Source: Flavobacterium alvei
GTDB lineage: Bacteria > Bacteroidota > Bacteroidia > Flavobacteriales > Flavobacteriaceae
Direction: 5' to 3'
Assembly (NCBI RefSeq): GCF_002920895.1
Contig: NZ_PQVG01000004.1
Coordinates: forward strand, 372,001 to 436,000
Length of the DNA: 64,000 nucleotides
Under the pieces are notes generated by a model. The model was not told where the DNA came from. It saw nothing but the letters and a program-made list of their open reading frames with translations, and made no database searches. This document shows positions 35,126 to 45,003 of this stretch, piece after piece. Position 1 is the first letter of the stretch, and each line of letters starts with the position of its first letter. Made by a program: the position numbers and the translations under genes.

Positions 35126-36481
35126 ATGAAAAAAATTCATATTTTTTTGTTGCTAATTCTATTTACTTTTTCTTTGGTTTGTTGTCGAACCTCTAAATTT
35201 TCAAAAGCCAATAAAAGCCAAATCAATGGCCATCCAGACTGGATAATGCAAGGCAACATTTATGAAGTGAATGTTCGTCAATATACGCCCGAAGGAACTT
35301 TTAACGCCTTTACCAAACATCTCGACCGTCTAAAGGAAATGGGAGTAGAAACCATTTGGTTTATGCCCATCAATCCCATTAGCAAATTGGACAGAAAAGG
35401 AACCTTGGGAAGTTATTATGCCGTTTCCGATTATACCTCCATTAATCCAGAATTTGGAACAATGGACGACTTCAAGAATATTGTCAAGGCGATTCACGAC
35501 AGGGGAATGAAAGTTTTAATAGATTGGGTTCCCAATCACGCTGGTGCCGACCATCGCTGGATTACGGAACATCCCGATTTTTTTGTAAAAGACAATTCCG
35601 GCAAAGCGGCAGTTGCCTTTGATTGGGCTGACACTAGACAATTGGATTACAAAAATCCAGTTTTGCAAGACAGTATGATTGCCGCAATGAAATTCTGGAT
35701 TAAAGATACCAATATTGACGGTTTTAGATGTGATGTTGCTTGGAATGTTCCCGCAGCTTTTTGGAGTAAGTCTATTCCCCAATTCAAAAAAATGAAGAAT
35801 GTTTTTATGCTTGCCGAAGGAGACAGCACTTATCTTGCCAAAAGTGGTTTCGATGCGGTTTACCCTTGGCATATGTTTAAAATGATGGAAAAAGTGGCCA
35901 AAGGCGAAAAGACGGCGCTTGCATTGGACAGCATCAACAAGGAAAATGAAACTCGATATCCTGAGCATACAATTCAAATGTATTTCACCAGCAATCACGA
36001 TGAAAACAGCTGGAATCACGCCGATTTTGGAACTTTTCCAGGAGTTGTCCACGCACCTTTTGCGGTATTTACTCAAACCATGAAGAATAGCGTTCCTCTC
36101 ATTTACAGCGGACAAGAAGAACCCGTATTGAGAGCTTTAGAGTTTTTTGAAAAAGATCCAATTGTTTTTAAAAACTTTCAAAGAGAAAAATTCTATAAGA
36201 CGTTACTGGATCTCAGAAAAAGAAACGCTGCGCTTTCGGCTAATACTTCCTTCAAAAAAGTATTTATTGGAAACGAGAAAGCTATTTATGCCTATATCAG
36301 AGAAAATGGAAGTCAAAAGGTACTTGTGATTCTGAATTTTTCAGCAAGTGAGCAATCAATATCTATAAAAGACACATCATTAACAGGAAAAGCGTTTAAT
36401 GTTTTCGAAGAAAAAGAGGTGATTTTGAACGCAATTGAAAGAAAAATTAAACCTTGGAGTTATGAAGTTTATGAATATTGA
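35126..36481 (+). CDS. GH13 alpha-amylase-family lipoprotein
   Basis: A 451-residue exported alpha-glucan hydrolase. The signal MKKIHIFLLLILFTFSLVCC ends in a lipobox-like LVCC. GH13 regions in order: VLIDWVPNHAG (region I), GFRCDVAW with the nucleophile Asp near 201 (II), MLAEGDS with the acid/base Glu near 231 (III) and FTSNHDENSW with the transition-state Asp (IV). A C-terminal beta domain follows (VLVILNFSASEQSISI). It lacks the long insertions of branching enzymes, which suggests an amylase or neopullulanase type. The first in-frame ATG is at 35093, but the signal peptide begins at 35126. It sits alone between two tRNA genes. Confidence 0.92.
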   Translation: MKKIHIFLLLILFTFSLVCCRTSKFSKANKSQINGHPDWIMQGNIYEVNVRQYTPEGTFNAFTKHLDRLKEMGVETIWFMPINPISKLDRKGTLGSYYAVSDYTSINPEFGTMDDFKNIVKAIHDRGMKVLIDWVPNHAGADHRWITEHPDFFVKDNSGKAAVAFDWADTRQLDYKNPVLQDSMIAAMKFWIKDTNIDGFRCDVAWNVPAAFWSKSIPQFKKMKNVFMLAEGDSTYLAKSGFDAVYPWHMFKMMEKVAKGEKTALALDSINKENETRYPEHTIQMYFTSNHDENSWNHADFGTFPGVVHAPFAVFTQTMKNSVPLIYSGQEEPVLRALEFFEKDPIVFKNFQREKFYKTLLDLRKRNAALSANTSFKKVFIGNEKAIYAYIRENGSQKVLVILNFSASEQSISIKDTSLTGKAFNVFEEKEVILNAIERKIKPWSYEVYEY

Positions 36482-36550
36482 TAATTGAATTGCGATTGAA
36501 TCTAATTCAGTATTCACGACCTTTCAGAAACAATACTCTTTTATAGTTTC

Positions 36551-36622
36551 AGCCCCGTAGTTCAACGGATAGAATGGGAGTTTCCTAAACTTTTGATCCG
36601 AGTTCGATTCTCGGCGGGGCTA
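36551..36622 (+). tRNA. tRNA-Arg (anticodon CCT)
   Basis: Acceptor strands AGCCCCG and CGGGGCT pair perfectly. The D arm is GTTC-AACGGATA-GAAT. The anticodon stem GGAGT/ACTTT holds the loop TTCCTAA (CCT, Arg). The T arm is CCGAG-TTCGATT-CTCGG and the discriminator is A at 36622. CCA is not encoded. It stands at the left edge of the glycan-utilisation region. Confidence 0.93.
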
Positions 36623-36633
36623 CGATTTGAATT

Positions 36634-36665
36634 AAAAAAAGCCATCATTTCTGACAGTCTGTTTT
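36634..36665 (-). terminator. GAAA-loop terminator after the HTCS gene (copy 1 of 3)
   Basis: On the minus strand AGACTGTCA-GAAA-TGATGGCT folds with G-U pairs and one A-C mismatch, and T7 follows. It lies 22 bases past the HTCS stop. The core shared with copies 2 and 3 is CCATCATTTCTGA (plus strand, 36642-36654). It also faces the tRNA-Arg gene from the other side. Confidence 0.7.
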
Positions 36666-36687
36666 GCTTCTAATTTTTGAACTCTGC

Positions 36688-39600
36688 CTAATTAATCAAC
36701 TTGCTTGGCGGAAAACCAAATTGTTTTTTGAAACACCTACTGAAGTACAATGGGTCATTAAAACCGACCAGATTAGTCACTTCGGTAACGTTGTATTTTT
36801 TTGTTTTTAGAAGTTCTGCCGATTTTTTTAGACGAATGGTCCTAATGAATTCATTAGGGGCCAAATTGGTCAATTCCTTGATTTTTTTGTACAACTTTGG
36901 ATAGCTTATTCTCAATTTATCACATAAAAATTCGGTTGTCAAATCGATGTCACCGATATTGTCATTTATTAGTGTAGTAACTTTGGTAATAAATTCATCA
37001 TCGACTGGAGAATGCGTAAGCAAACTGACTTTGCTGTCCACTTCACCAGAGAATTTCAGTTTTAATTCAGCCCTTGATTTAATAATGTTTTCGATGACGG
37101 TTTTCAACAACGAAGGCTCAAAAGGTTTTACCAAATAGCCGTCGGCTCCAGTTTCATAGCCTTTTACCTTATCTTCATTTTCAGAAAGTGCCGTTAGCAA
37201 AACAACGGGAATGTGGCTAATAAATTCGTCTTTTTTTAATTCATTGCAAAATGTAAGTCCGTCCATTACGGGCATCATCACGTCGGCAACACATAAGATG
37301 GGTTTAATTTTTCGGCAAATTTTCAATCCTTCCAATCCATTTTCGGCATCATACACTTTATAAAATTCCGACAGATAATCAATCAAATATTTTCTTAATT
37401 CTAAATTGTCCTCGATTACAACTATTTTTTCTTTCAAGTCCGTGTTTTGAATGATTTTTTTTGCTGATTTTTCAGGCACGAGCATACTGGAATTGTCATT
37501 TTTCAACACAAATTCAAACACTTCTTTATCATCATAAAAACTGCGATCTATCGGGATTTGAACCATAAAAACACTCCCTTTGTTGGGAACACTTTCTACT
37601 TTTATGACTCCTTTGTGAAGTTCTACCAACGATTTTACCAACGACAAACCAATACCAGATCCCGTGTTATTGAGTTTACTATTGGTGGCTTGATAAAATC
37701 GTTTGAATATTTTTTCTTGACTTTTGAGTGGAATTCCGATTCCGTCATCGCTCACTTTTATGCTTAACAACTCTTCATCTCCTTCAATCAACTGGATAGA
37801 CAAAGTTACATTTCCATTTTTATTGGTAAATTTCAAGGCATTGGACAACAGATTGTAAAGAATTTTGTCATACTTATCATTGTCAACCCAACCTATGATG
37901 GTTTCATTTTCGGAAATAAAGTTCAGTTTAATTCCTTTGTTGAAAGCCATTTCCTTGAATGAATCGAAAATATTTTTGGAATACGCCAAAATATCCGTTT
38001 CTGAAACTTTAAGTTTTAATTCTCCCGACTGTGCTTTTCTAAAATCGAGTACTTGGTTGACCAAGTTCAGCAACCTACTCGCATTTTGGTAAATAAGATT
38101 GTACCTGCTTTTTTCATAATCAGTTGTACTGGGTTTGTTTTCGTCCAATAATTGCTTGGCGGGCCCTAAAATAAGCGTCAATGGCGTTCTTAATTCGTGT
38201 GAGATGTTGGTGAAAAATCGAAGTTTTTCGTTGTTCAATTTTACGTCTTGTTCTCTATTTATTTTTTCGGTGAGCAATTCTTGTTTCAATTGTATGCGGT
38301 TTTTAACCTCTTTTCTAATAAAATAAAAAAGAGCGGACAGAAACAAAAACAGCAATAAAAAAGCAGTTGGCGTTAACCAAAAAGGCGGCAAAATTTTTAT
38401 TTGATAAGCCGATTCTTTTCCCCAATTTCCATCGCTATTGCTGGCTTTTACTTTAAACACGTAATTGCCCGGATATAGATTTGTATATTGAACAATCCTT
38501 AAATTACTGTTTATATTCATCCAATGTTTATCAAAACCCTCTAACATATACTGAAACTTGTTGAGTTTTTCATTAGTGAAAGAGGGAGTGGAAAACTGTA
38601 AAGAAAAATTACGGTTTTTATAACTCAGCTCTGCCTTTTTTCCGTAATTCAAATCAGTCAAAAACGGAACTTGTCCATTGATTTCCATACCCGGGAATAC
38701 CTCATCGTTCTGGATTTTGAAATCGGTAACAATGGGCGATGGCGCCCAGGTATTTCTTTTCATTTTATGGGGTGAAAAATAAATAACGCCATTTTTCCCT
38801 CCCAAATAAATGGTTGAATTATTGAAACTGAAAAAACCACTGGAACTAAAAACATCCAATCTATTTCCGCTATTGACGTGATAAACTTTGATGTCTTTTA
38901 GATTGGGTTTGAGTCTTCCAATACTATTGTTGTTGATGTTTAACCATAAATCGCCGTTGGAGTCGGACAACATTTCCGTAACCCATTTTCCGGAGATTTC
39001 CTTGGGATAGGTGATGGTTTCGAAATTGTTTTTTGAAGGATTATAAAGGTACAATCCAAAACGGGAAGAGGCCCAAATCTTACCATATTTATCCACTATA
39101 ATATCACTAATATCTTCAACTTCGTCGTCTTGCCGAGTTCCATTTTCTTTGTTAAGCGATTTAAATCGTTTGATGTTGCCCGATTTGATATTGTATTTTA
39201 CCACTCCTGTTTCTGTGGCAAACCAAAAGTTGTCAAAACCATCTTTTTCAACAGCATTTATTCGCAATTCTGGCAATAGTTTGCTTAACGTATTTTGCGT
39301 TTCTAAAGTTTTGGTGTTTAAAATAACAGCACTTTCTCCAAAAGAACCAATCAGTATCGAGTTTTCAGAAGCTTTTGTAAATGCAAAAATGGGTGAACCC
39401 TTGAACCCTACATTAATTTCTTTGGAACTGTTGTTTAGATAATTATAAACCAAGACATTGCCATTCCAAAGACCGCAATAAAAAGTCTTTCCATCTTCAG
39501 AATAAATGCTGGCCATATCTTTCTTGTTGTCATACAAGGGAGCAAAACCTGCTGCATTGGAAATAAAAAGTCCATTGCGTTTTGTTTCGACAATCACTTT

Positions 39601-40734
39601 TCCGTCATAAGTTTTGGCAAAACCCCGAATGCGAGGAGCTTGGCTACCAATATAACGTGAAATGTCTTTGTTGAGAATAAACTGATTTTCGTAAGGATCA
39701 TATTTATCCAACCCGTCTTCGGTTCCTACCCAAAGTACTCCCGAAGCATCAAAATATAAAGCCGAAACGAGATTGTCAACAATGGATTTATCGTCGGATA
39801 ATATGGAGTAATACCATTTATAATTGCCAGTGACAATGTCCTCCAATTGATTGCAAACCAATAAACCACCCAAGGTTCCTACCCAATATTTGCCATCGGG
39901 CGCTCGGGCAACCGACAAAAAATAAGGGCCTAAACTGCTTCTAATTTCGTCATTTGCTATATACAGGTTTACGAATGTATTTCTCGTTTTGTCTAGTTTA
40001 TAAAGCCCTTGGCGGGTGCCAACAAAAATGTCCGATTTGGCGTCTTCATAAATAAAATTGAGGTACGGATTTTTCTCGTCAGAATTTGGGATGGAGAGCG
40101 TATAAGTATTCATTTTTGCAATTGCTCCATTGGTATTCAAGCTAATTTTTGCAACAGATCCCGTTTCGTAACTGCCCACCCAAATATTTCCCGTTTTATC
40201 TTCGAAAATTTCTTTTATGTAATCGAAACCCTTGATTGGAATCTTTTGGAATCGGTTTTCTTTTAAAAAAAACAAATAAACTCCCTTGGTTTTGGTACCT
40301 ACCCAAACTCTTTTGAATTTATCCACATAAACCGACCGAATCTCTTCGTCCGGCAAACTATTTGGATTGTTTTTTTGGGGTAAAAAAGTGGTAAAAGTTT
40401 GGGTATCGGTTTTAAAAAGAGTCAATCCTTTTCGGGTTCCTATCCACAAATTATTGGATGCATCGTCAAGTTCCAATGCCGTAATATCGTCGTTATTCAA
40501 TTTATTTTTACCTGGCGAACTGCTTAAATAAGTTTTAAACTGATAGCCGTCAAAACGGTTCAAACCCGAATAAGTTCCAAACCACAAAAACCCTTTCTTG
40601 TCTTGAACAATATGACGAACCGAGTTGTAAGACAACCCATTATTGTCGTTATAATGTTCGAATTTTATATTCTGTGCATTAGAATACAAAGACGCAAACA
40701 AGCAAAATAATACTATGTGAAAATGGTTTTTCAT
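36688..40734 (-). CDS. Hybrid two-component system sensor/regulator (HTCS)
   Basis: A 1348-residue one-protein signalling system typical of polysaccharide-utilisation loci. In order: a signal peptide (1-20); a periplasmic two-bladed propeller built from repeats such as DKKGFLWFGTYSGLNRFDG (about 30-700); a Y_Y_Y domain (FQYMLEGFDKHWMNI); a membrane helix near 785-805; a HisKA domain with the phosphorylated His in SHELRTPLTLI near 846; HATPase_c (NKYDKILYNLLSNALKFT, GSGIGLSLVKSLV); a receiver with Asp near 1151 (VADVMMPVMDG); and an AraC-type HTH at the C terminus (TNLVGFNDPLYFSRCFKKQFG). It probably senses an oligosaccharide and activates susC1-susD1-GH92. It is the last gene of that leftward group, 113 bases after GH92. 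A TATATTTG box lies at 40800-40793. Confidence 0.96.
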   Translation of the reverse strand: MKNHFHIVLFCLFASLYSNAQNIKFEHYNDNNGLSYNSVRHIVQDKKGFLWFGTYSGLNRFDGYQFKTYLSSSPGKNKLNNDDITALELDDASNNLWIGTRKGLTLFKTDTQTFTTFLPQKNNPNSLPDEEIRSVYVDKFKRVWVGTKTKGVYLFFLKENRFQKIPIKGFDYIKEIFEDKTGNIWVGSYETGSVAKISLNTNGAIAKMNTYTLSIPNSDEKNPYLNFIYEDAKSDIFVGTRQGLYKLDKTRNTFVNLYIANDEIRSSLGPYFLSVARAPDGKYWVGTLGGLLVCNQLEDIVTGNYKWYYSILSDDKSIVDNLVSALYFDASGVLWVGTEDGLDKYDPYENQFILNKDISRYIGSQAPRIRGFAKTYDGKVIVETKRNGLFISNAAGFAPLYDNKKDMASIYSEDGKTFYCGLWNGNVLVYNYLNNSSKEINVGFKGSPIFAFTKASENSILIGSFGESAVILNTKTLETQNTLSKLLPELRINAVEKDGFDNFWFATETGVVKYNIKSGNIKRFKSLNKENGTRQDDEVEDISDIIVDKYGKIWASSRFGLYLYNPSKNNFETITYPKEISGKWVTEMLSDSNGDLWLNINNNSIGRLKPNLKDIKVYHVNSGNRLDVFSSSGFFSFNNSTIYLGGKNGVIYFSPHKMKRNTWAPSPIVTDFKIQNDEVFPGMEINGQVPFLTDLNYGKKAELSYKNRNFSLQFSTPSFTNEKLNKFQYMLEGFDKHWMNINSNLRIVQYTNLYPGNYVFKVKASNSDGNWGKESAYQIKILPPFWLTPTAFLLLFLFLSALFYFIRKEVKNRIQLKQELLTEKINREQDVKLNNEKLRFFTNISHELRTPLTLILGPAKQLLDENKPSTTDYEKSRYNLIYQNASRLLNLVNQVLDFRKAQSGELKLKVSETDILAYSKNIFDSFKEMAFNKGIKLNFISENETIIGWVDNDKYDKILYNLLSNALKFTNKNGNVTLSIQLIEGDEELLSIKVSDDGIGIPLKSQEKIFKRFYQATNSKLNNTGSGIGLSLVKSLVELHKGVIKVESVPNKGSVFMVQIPIDRSFYDDKEVFEFVLKNDNSSMLVPEKSAKKIIQNTDLKEKIVVIEDNLELRKYLIDYLSEFYKVYDAENGLEGLKICRKIKPILCVADVMMPVMDGLTFCNELKKDEFISHIPVVLLTALSENEDKVKGYETGADGYLVKPFEPSLLKTVIENIIKSRAELKLKFSGEVDSKVSLLTHSPVDDEFITKVTTLINDNIGDIDLTTEFLCDKLRISYPKLYKKIKELTNLAPNEFIRTIRLKKSAELLKTKKYNVTEVTNLVGFNDPLYFSRCFKKQFGFPPSKLIN

Positions 40735-40835
40735 AATTTACATATTCCAACTAAAGGAAACATTTTCCTTTTGGATGCTCCATTCGTTCATTCAAATATA
40801 ATTCAATTTTTGTCTGGTTACTGATTTTTGGATTT

Positions 40836-40849
40836 AAAACGTTTTCGCT
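40836..40849. promoter_or_regulatory. AAAACGTTTTCGCT site upstream of the HTCS gene
   Basis: A 10-bp palindrome AAAACGTTTT extended by CGCT. The same 14 bases occur at 57341-57354 upstream of the other glycan regulator gene. It lies about 100 bases before the HTCS start and touches the GH92 stop codon. A LacI-type operator is possible but unproven. Confidence 0.25.
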
Positions 40850-43172
40850 AGTTCCGCAAAGCCTCCGACTTTGTTTTCGACATTTCTAAAATTAATTCTC
40901 CGCCATTGGTAATTTCATCGTGAGAAAGACTGAACTTTTCTACTGGTTTTTTATTGAAGTTGACTTTATGAATGTAAATGTTTTCGTCACTATTGTTTTG
41001 GGCTTTAATCACAAAATTTTTGCCTTTATAATACTTTGGATTCAACTGAATGGTCACTTTATTGAATATCGGACTTCCTATTTGGTATGTTGGATTTTCT
41101 TCTGTTCCACCATTCATTTGAAACAGGCCGATTTTCAGCAAAACGTTCAAACTACCCATTAATCCTTGGTCTTCATCGCCGTTGTAACCTGTGTCGGGAG
41201 CCAATCCGCTGAAGGTTTCTTTTACCACATTTCTGGTCCAATATTGCGTCAAATCCGGTCTTCCCAATAAATTGAAAATATAGCTCGTTTGTATGGAAGG
41301 TTGATTCCCAAAATTGATTGGAATACGGCTATACTCGGGATGCAATTCGGCTTCGTGTGAAGTGCCGGAAGTGAATTTTAATTTCTTGGCGACTTCAAAT
41401 TGGGTGTTCAATTTTGTTGCTGCTTTTTCTTTTCCACCCATTAATTCAGCCAAACCCTCAATATCGTGTGGCACAAACCAGGTCGATTGCGCACTATTCG
41501 ATTCGATAAATCCGTGTTCGTATTGGTAGGGATCAAAGTTTTCGAACCATTTTCCTTCCACATTTTTGGGACGCATCCAACCTGTTGTTGGGTCAAAACC
41601 ATTTTGATAGTTTTTGGATCTGGCCATAAAATAATTGTAATCTTCTTGGTGATTCAATTTCTTGGCTAATTGTGCTAAAGTCCAATCTTGGTATGCATAT
41701 TCCATCGTTTGGCTAACACCATCCTGATGCAATCCAAAATTCCCGTCAGGAAGTGGATAGGGTACAAAGCCGTTTTCCATATAATATTTCAATCCTCCGC
41801 CAAGATTTGTAGTGTGTTCGTAACCTGCTTTTCCCATAATACCATTGAGCATATGATTTTTTTTGAGTGCTACATAAATGGCTTCCAAGTCTTCTTTGAC
41901 CAATCCTTTTTGAATGGCGCTCACCATAAAAGGGGTAGTGGAAGCTCCCGTCATTACATAAGTGTAATTTCCGCCTGCAGGTCCACGAGGAATCAGGCCG
42001 CCGTCTTTATAATACTGCATCAAGGAATGCGTAAATTCTTCCATCATTTCTGGATAAACCAAGCCCCAAAGTGTGTTTATCGTCCATTGGGCACCCCAAA
42101 ACGAGTCGGAATTGTAATGATTGAATTTGGATTTTCCGTTTGCATCAAGTGGTATTTGCCCAATCCTGAATTTTTCTCCCGTGTTGTCTGGATAAGCGCC
42201 GTTGACATCGCTAATGATTTTTCGTCCTTGCAAAGCGTGCCAAAGGTCTGTATAAAATCTTCTTTGATCAGTTGCTGTTCCGCCTTCTACTTTAATTCTA
42301 CCCAACAAATTATTCCATTCGGATTTTGATTCTGTGACTACTTTATCAAAATCCCAATGGGGCAATTCTTCTTGAATATTAGTAACAGCATTTTCGATTG
42401 AAGTGTAAGAAATACCGACTTTCATCAACACTTTTACTTCTGATTTGTTTAAATTGACCAAATAATTTCCAGTGCTTTTGTCTTGCTCAACGGATGCTAT
42501 TGGCGCATTGAATTTAATTTTAAAAAATACTTTTAATGGTTTTGGACGTCTTGGAGTAATACCCATAACAAAAGTTCCAGAAAGTTCGTTACTGTTGTCT
42601 TTATCTAAAGTCCCATCGGTGTTTTCGCAAGGCCCCAAAATGGTGTTTAGATTGAAAAGGATTGCTTTTTGGACATTTTCTGGAAAAGTATATCTGTGAA
42701 AACCTATTCTTTTTGTACTGGTCAATTCTGTGGTGATTTGATACCTGTCTAGTTTTAGAAAATGGTAACCAGGAGTTATTTTTTCTCTTTCATGACTGAA
42801 TTTAGAATAGAAATCTTTGAAAATAGTTGCCTTGGACGCTTCAGTAAAGGTTACTGGCATCACAGAAAGCCCCGACATTTGCCATTCGTGAATGTGGCTA
42901 AAGCCTTTAATGGTGTCGATATTGTATTTGTATCCACCGCCCCAATCGCCATTGATTCCGGAGTCTGGACTTAAATTCATCATTCCAAATGGACGGCTTG
43001 CTGATGAAAAGAAAAACCAGCGCGAGTTTTCGGTATCCAGCAAAGGATAGACTTTGTCCACTAATTGTTCTTTTTCAAGAGCAGCCGTGTTTCCGGTTTT
43101 GCATGATACTAGAAAGACCAGAAAAAAACTAATCCCTATACTTCCGATTTTAAAAATTCTATTTAGTTTCAT
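40848..43172 (-). CDS. GH92 family alpha-mannosidase lipoprotein
   Basis: A 774-residue calcium-dependent exo-alpha-mannosidase type. The signal has a lipobox at LVSCKTG, so it is likely envelope-bound. GH92 hallmarks are YPLLDTENSRWFFFSSASRPFGMMNLSPDS, GYKYNIDTIKGFSHIHEWQMSG, DSFWGAQWTINTLWGLVYPE, AYQDWTLAQLAKKLN and GLAPDTGYNGDEDQGLMGS with the acidic catalytic Asp pair. It follows susD1 after a hairpin-bearing spacer of 163 bases. The last residues (KSEALRN) and the stop are encoded by part of a REP-like repeat (40852-40873), so the natural C terminus has been replaced or extended. Confidence 0.92.
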   Translation of the reverse strand: MKLNRIFKIGSIGISFFLVFLVSCKTGNTAALEKEQLVDKVYPLLDTENSRWFFFSSASRPFGMMNLSPDSGINGDWGGGYKYNIDTIKGFSHIHEWQMSGLSVMPVTFTEASKATIFKDFYSKFSHEREKITPGYHFLKLDRYQITTELTSTKRIGFHRYTFPENVQKAILFNLNTILGPCENTDGTLDKDNSNELSGTFVMGITPRRPKPLKVFFKIKFNAPIASVEQDKSTGNYLVNLNKSEVKVLMKVGISYTSIENAVTNIQEELPHWDFDKVVTESKSEWNNLLGRIKVEGGTATDQRRFYTDLWHALQGRKIISDVNGAYPDNTGEKFRIGQIPLDANGKSKFNHYNSDSFWGAQWTINTLWGLVYPEMMEEFTHSLMQYYKDGGLIPRGPAGGNYTYVMTGASTTPFMVSAIQKGLVKEDLEAIYVALKKNHMLNGIMGKAGYEHTTNLGGGLKYYMENGFVPYPLPDGNFGLHQDGVSQTMEYAYQDWTLAQLAKKLNHQEDYNYFMARSKNYQNGFDPTTGWMRPKNVEGKWFENFDPYQYEHGFIESNSAQSTWFVPHDIEGLAELMGGKEKAATKLNTQFEVAKKLKFTSGTSHEAELHPEYSRIPINFGNQPSIQTSYIFNLLGRPDLTQYWTRNVVKETFSGLAPDTGYNGDEDQGLMGSLNVLLKIGLFQMNGGTEENPTYQIGSPIFNKVTIQLNPKYYKGKNFVIKAQNNSDENIYIHKVNFNKKPVEKFSLSHDEITNGGELILEMSKTKSEALRN
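40852..40873. repeat. REP-like half element at the 3' end of GH92
   Basis: The sequence TTCCGCAAAGCCTCCGACTTTG matches the left end of repeat copy B (25562) with one or two differences. It is a single hairpin unit and not the full 117-base element. It lies inside the coding sequence and supplies the final codons of GH92. Confidence 0.65.
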
Positions 43173-43269
43173 TTGTTTTACTTTTTATACCGTTATTAGC
43201 AAGTCTCTTTTCTAATTTGGCATTAATGATTCTATAACTTTACAGCATCATTAGGAGTTGATAAAAATA

Positions 43270-43295
43270 TAGGCAGACAATTTCTCGCCTGCCTA
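43270..43295 (-). terminator. Hairpin (attenuator-like) between susD1 and GH92
   Basis: TAGGCAG (43270-43276) pairs with CTGCCTA (43289-43295). On the minus strand the stem is followed by ATATTTTTATC. It lies 40 bases after the susD1 stop. It could reduce expression of GH92 and HTCS relative to susC1/susD1, or protect the 3' end of the susCD message. Confidence 0.6.
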
Positions 43296-43335
43296 CATCA
43301 AACTAACCAACTAATTTTAACTATTTTTTATTCTA

Positions 43336-44976
43336 CTAATATTCTGGATTTTGAGTAATACTTCCATAGGTATTGTCAATTTCATACTGAGGTATAGGTC
43401 TTAAAAGATGCTTAGGTTTAAGCGCATTATTCATTTTAGCATGAGGATTGTATAACAAAACACGCTCAATTAATTTTCCAGTTCTTTTTAAATCCATCCA
43501 TCTGTTTACTTCACCTATCAGCTCTCTCGCTCTTTCGTCAAGGATAAAATCGATAGTTACTTGTCCGGCAGTGACTGGTGTGGTCAATCCTGCCCTTGCT
43601 CTTAAAGTAGTTAGTCGAGCTGCTGCAGTTGTTGGATTGGATGATTTTAAATAGGCTTCGGCAGCTATCAAGTAAGCTTCTCCAGAGCGCATCATCACCA
43701 TATCTCTTGTTCCGTCTGAAAGTTCATTAGGTTGTTTGAAGGCAACTCCTGGTTCATCAAACTTTTTGAACATAGGGGCATGGGCATTGGTAATACCATC
43801 TACAACAAAGTACTTGTCTGGATTGATTACTTTGTAAGGTACTGCAGCGATTTCTGCAGGAGTCCAAGCTACTTTTGGGAAATATATTGCTCTACCTCCT
43901 GCATTTACAGTCACAGGAGCACCATTAACAGTAGCTGTATAAGTTTTGTCAGCCAAAATTTCTCTACGGAATGTAGCATCGGCTCTTTGATCGTTATCAT
44001 CGAAAAGGCTATAGAAAAAAGGAGTTGGCAAAGGCTCTAGCCCTTTTTGGTATAAATTACCTCTAATCATTCCTGGATAGTCATAGTAAGGAAATTTATA
44101 CAACTGGTGTCTTGAATTACCCCAACCTCTACTTACTGCGCTGCTTCCAAATAAATAAGAGAAGAAAACTTCCGAATTGCGTTGGTTGCTGATGCTGGTT
44201 AAAGAGGCAAATGTTGATACTAAAGCGTGATGACTAATTACGGTTTCTGCTAAAGAGGCAGCCGTAGTGAAATCGGCGGGAACACCAAAAGATTTATAGC
44301 CTTTAGTTAGTAAAACTTTAGACATAAAATGTCTAACAGCATCTTTAGTCACTCTTCCATAAGCCGAAGGCGTTTCATTTGCTCCTGCCAAAGCATCATC
44401 AAGGTCTTTTAGAATTTGAGTATAAACGGCCTCCTCGGTTGCGCGAGTATAATCGGTTGTAGAAGTTTTGACTTGGCTTAATACTAATGGAACTCCTCCA
44501 TAGTTTTCCACCAAATTAAAATAAGACATTGCTCTAAAAAATTTAACTTCGCCTATACCTGCAGTTTTAACAGCAGGAGCAACGCCTGTAATTAAATCGG
44601 CATTGTCTATGGCTATATTTGCCGCAGATATAATCAGATATTGATTTTTCCAATATTGATATGCAACTCCATTTAATGGATTTAAATCTACATAGTCATT
44701 AATATCACTTACACCCGAAATAGTTGTTCCTCTTGTAACAATATCGGTTCCTAGATCCTCAAAAGAGTAATACATATCTGGAGCGTAATGTGTAGTAGTT
44801 TCTCTGGCTCTTTCATAGACTGAAGCTACTAACTGATCAAAGGTTTTAGGGTCTGAAAGGGCAATATCAATCGTTTTTGCTGATTTATTTTCTTCTTCCA
44901 GATAACTATCGCAAGCTGTACTCAAAACTCCCGCTGTAAGCAATAGTGCTATTAATTTATGATTAATATATTTCAT
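43336..44976 (-). CDS. RagB/SusD family glycan-binding lipoprotein (pair 1)
   Basis: A 546-residue surface lipoprotein with signal MKYINHKLIALLLTAGVLSTAC (lipobox STAC), followed by DSYLEEENKSA. The SusD fold is seen in GEVKFFRAMSYFNLVENYGGVPLVL (TPR-like helix region), ATEEAVYTQILKDLDDAL, RSGEAYLIAAEAYLKS and the C-terminal INRWMDLKRTGKLIERVLLYNPHAKMN and HLLRPIPQYEIDNT. It would cap the SusC1 channel and bind oligosaccharides. It starts 28 bases after the susC1 stop. The ligand is not deducible from the sequence. Confidence 0.95.
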   Translation of the reverse strand: MKYINHKLIALLLTAGVLSTACDSYLEEENKSAKTIDIALSDPKTFDQLVASVYERARETTTHYAPDMYYSFEDLGTDIVTRGTTISGVSDINDYVDLNPLNGVAYQYWKNQYLIISAANIAIDNADLITGVAPAVKTAGIGEVKFFRAMSYFNLVENYGGVPLVLSQVKTSTTDYTRATEEAVYTQILKDLDDALAGANETPSAYGRVTKDAVRHFMSKVLLTKGYKSFGVPADFTTAASLAETVISHHALVSTFASLTSISNQRNSEVFFSYLFGSSAVSRGWGNSRHQLYKFPYYDYPGMIRGNLYQKGLEPLPTPFFYSLFDDNDQRADATFRREILADKTYTATVNGAPVTVNAGGRAIYFPKVAWTPAEIAAVPYKVINPDKYFVVDGITNAHAPMFKKFDEPGVAFKQPNELSDGTRDMVMMRSGEAYLIAAEAYLKSSNPTTAAARLTTLRARAGLTTPVTAGQVTIDFILDERARELIGEVNRWMDLKRTGKLIERVLLYNPHAKMNNALKPKHLLRPIPQYEIDNTYGSITQNPEY

Positions 44977-45003
44977 TTTTTCTCGATTTTTAATTAAAAA
45001 TGG

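Noticed and set aside
36551..36622. tRNA-Arg(CCT) as an integration site for the glycan region
   Set aside because: No integrase gene and no repeated copy of the tRNA 3' end were seen within the window, so an island boundary cannot be supported.
41688..42329. 213-codon reading frame antisense to GH92
   Set aside because: It is a shadow of the GH92 coding sequence without start signals or family features.
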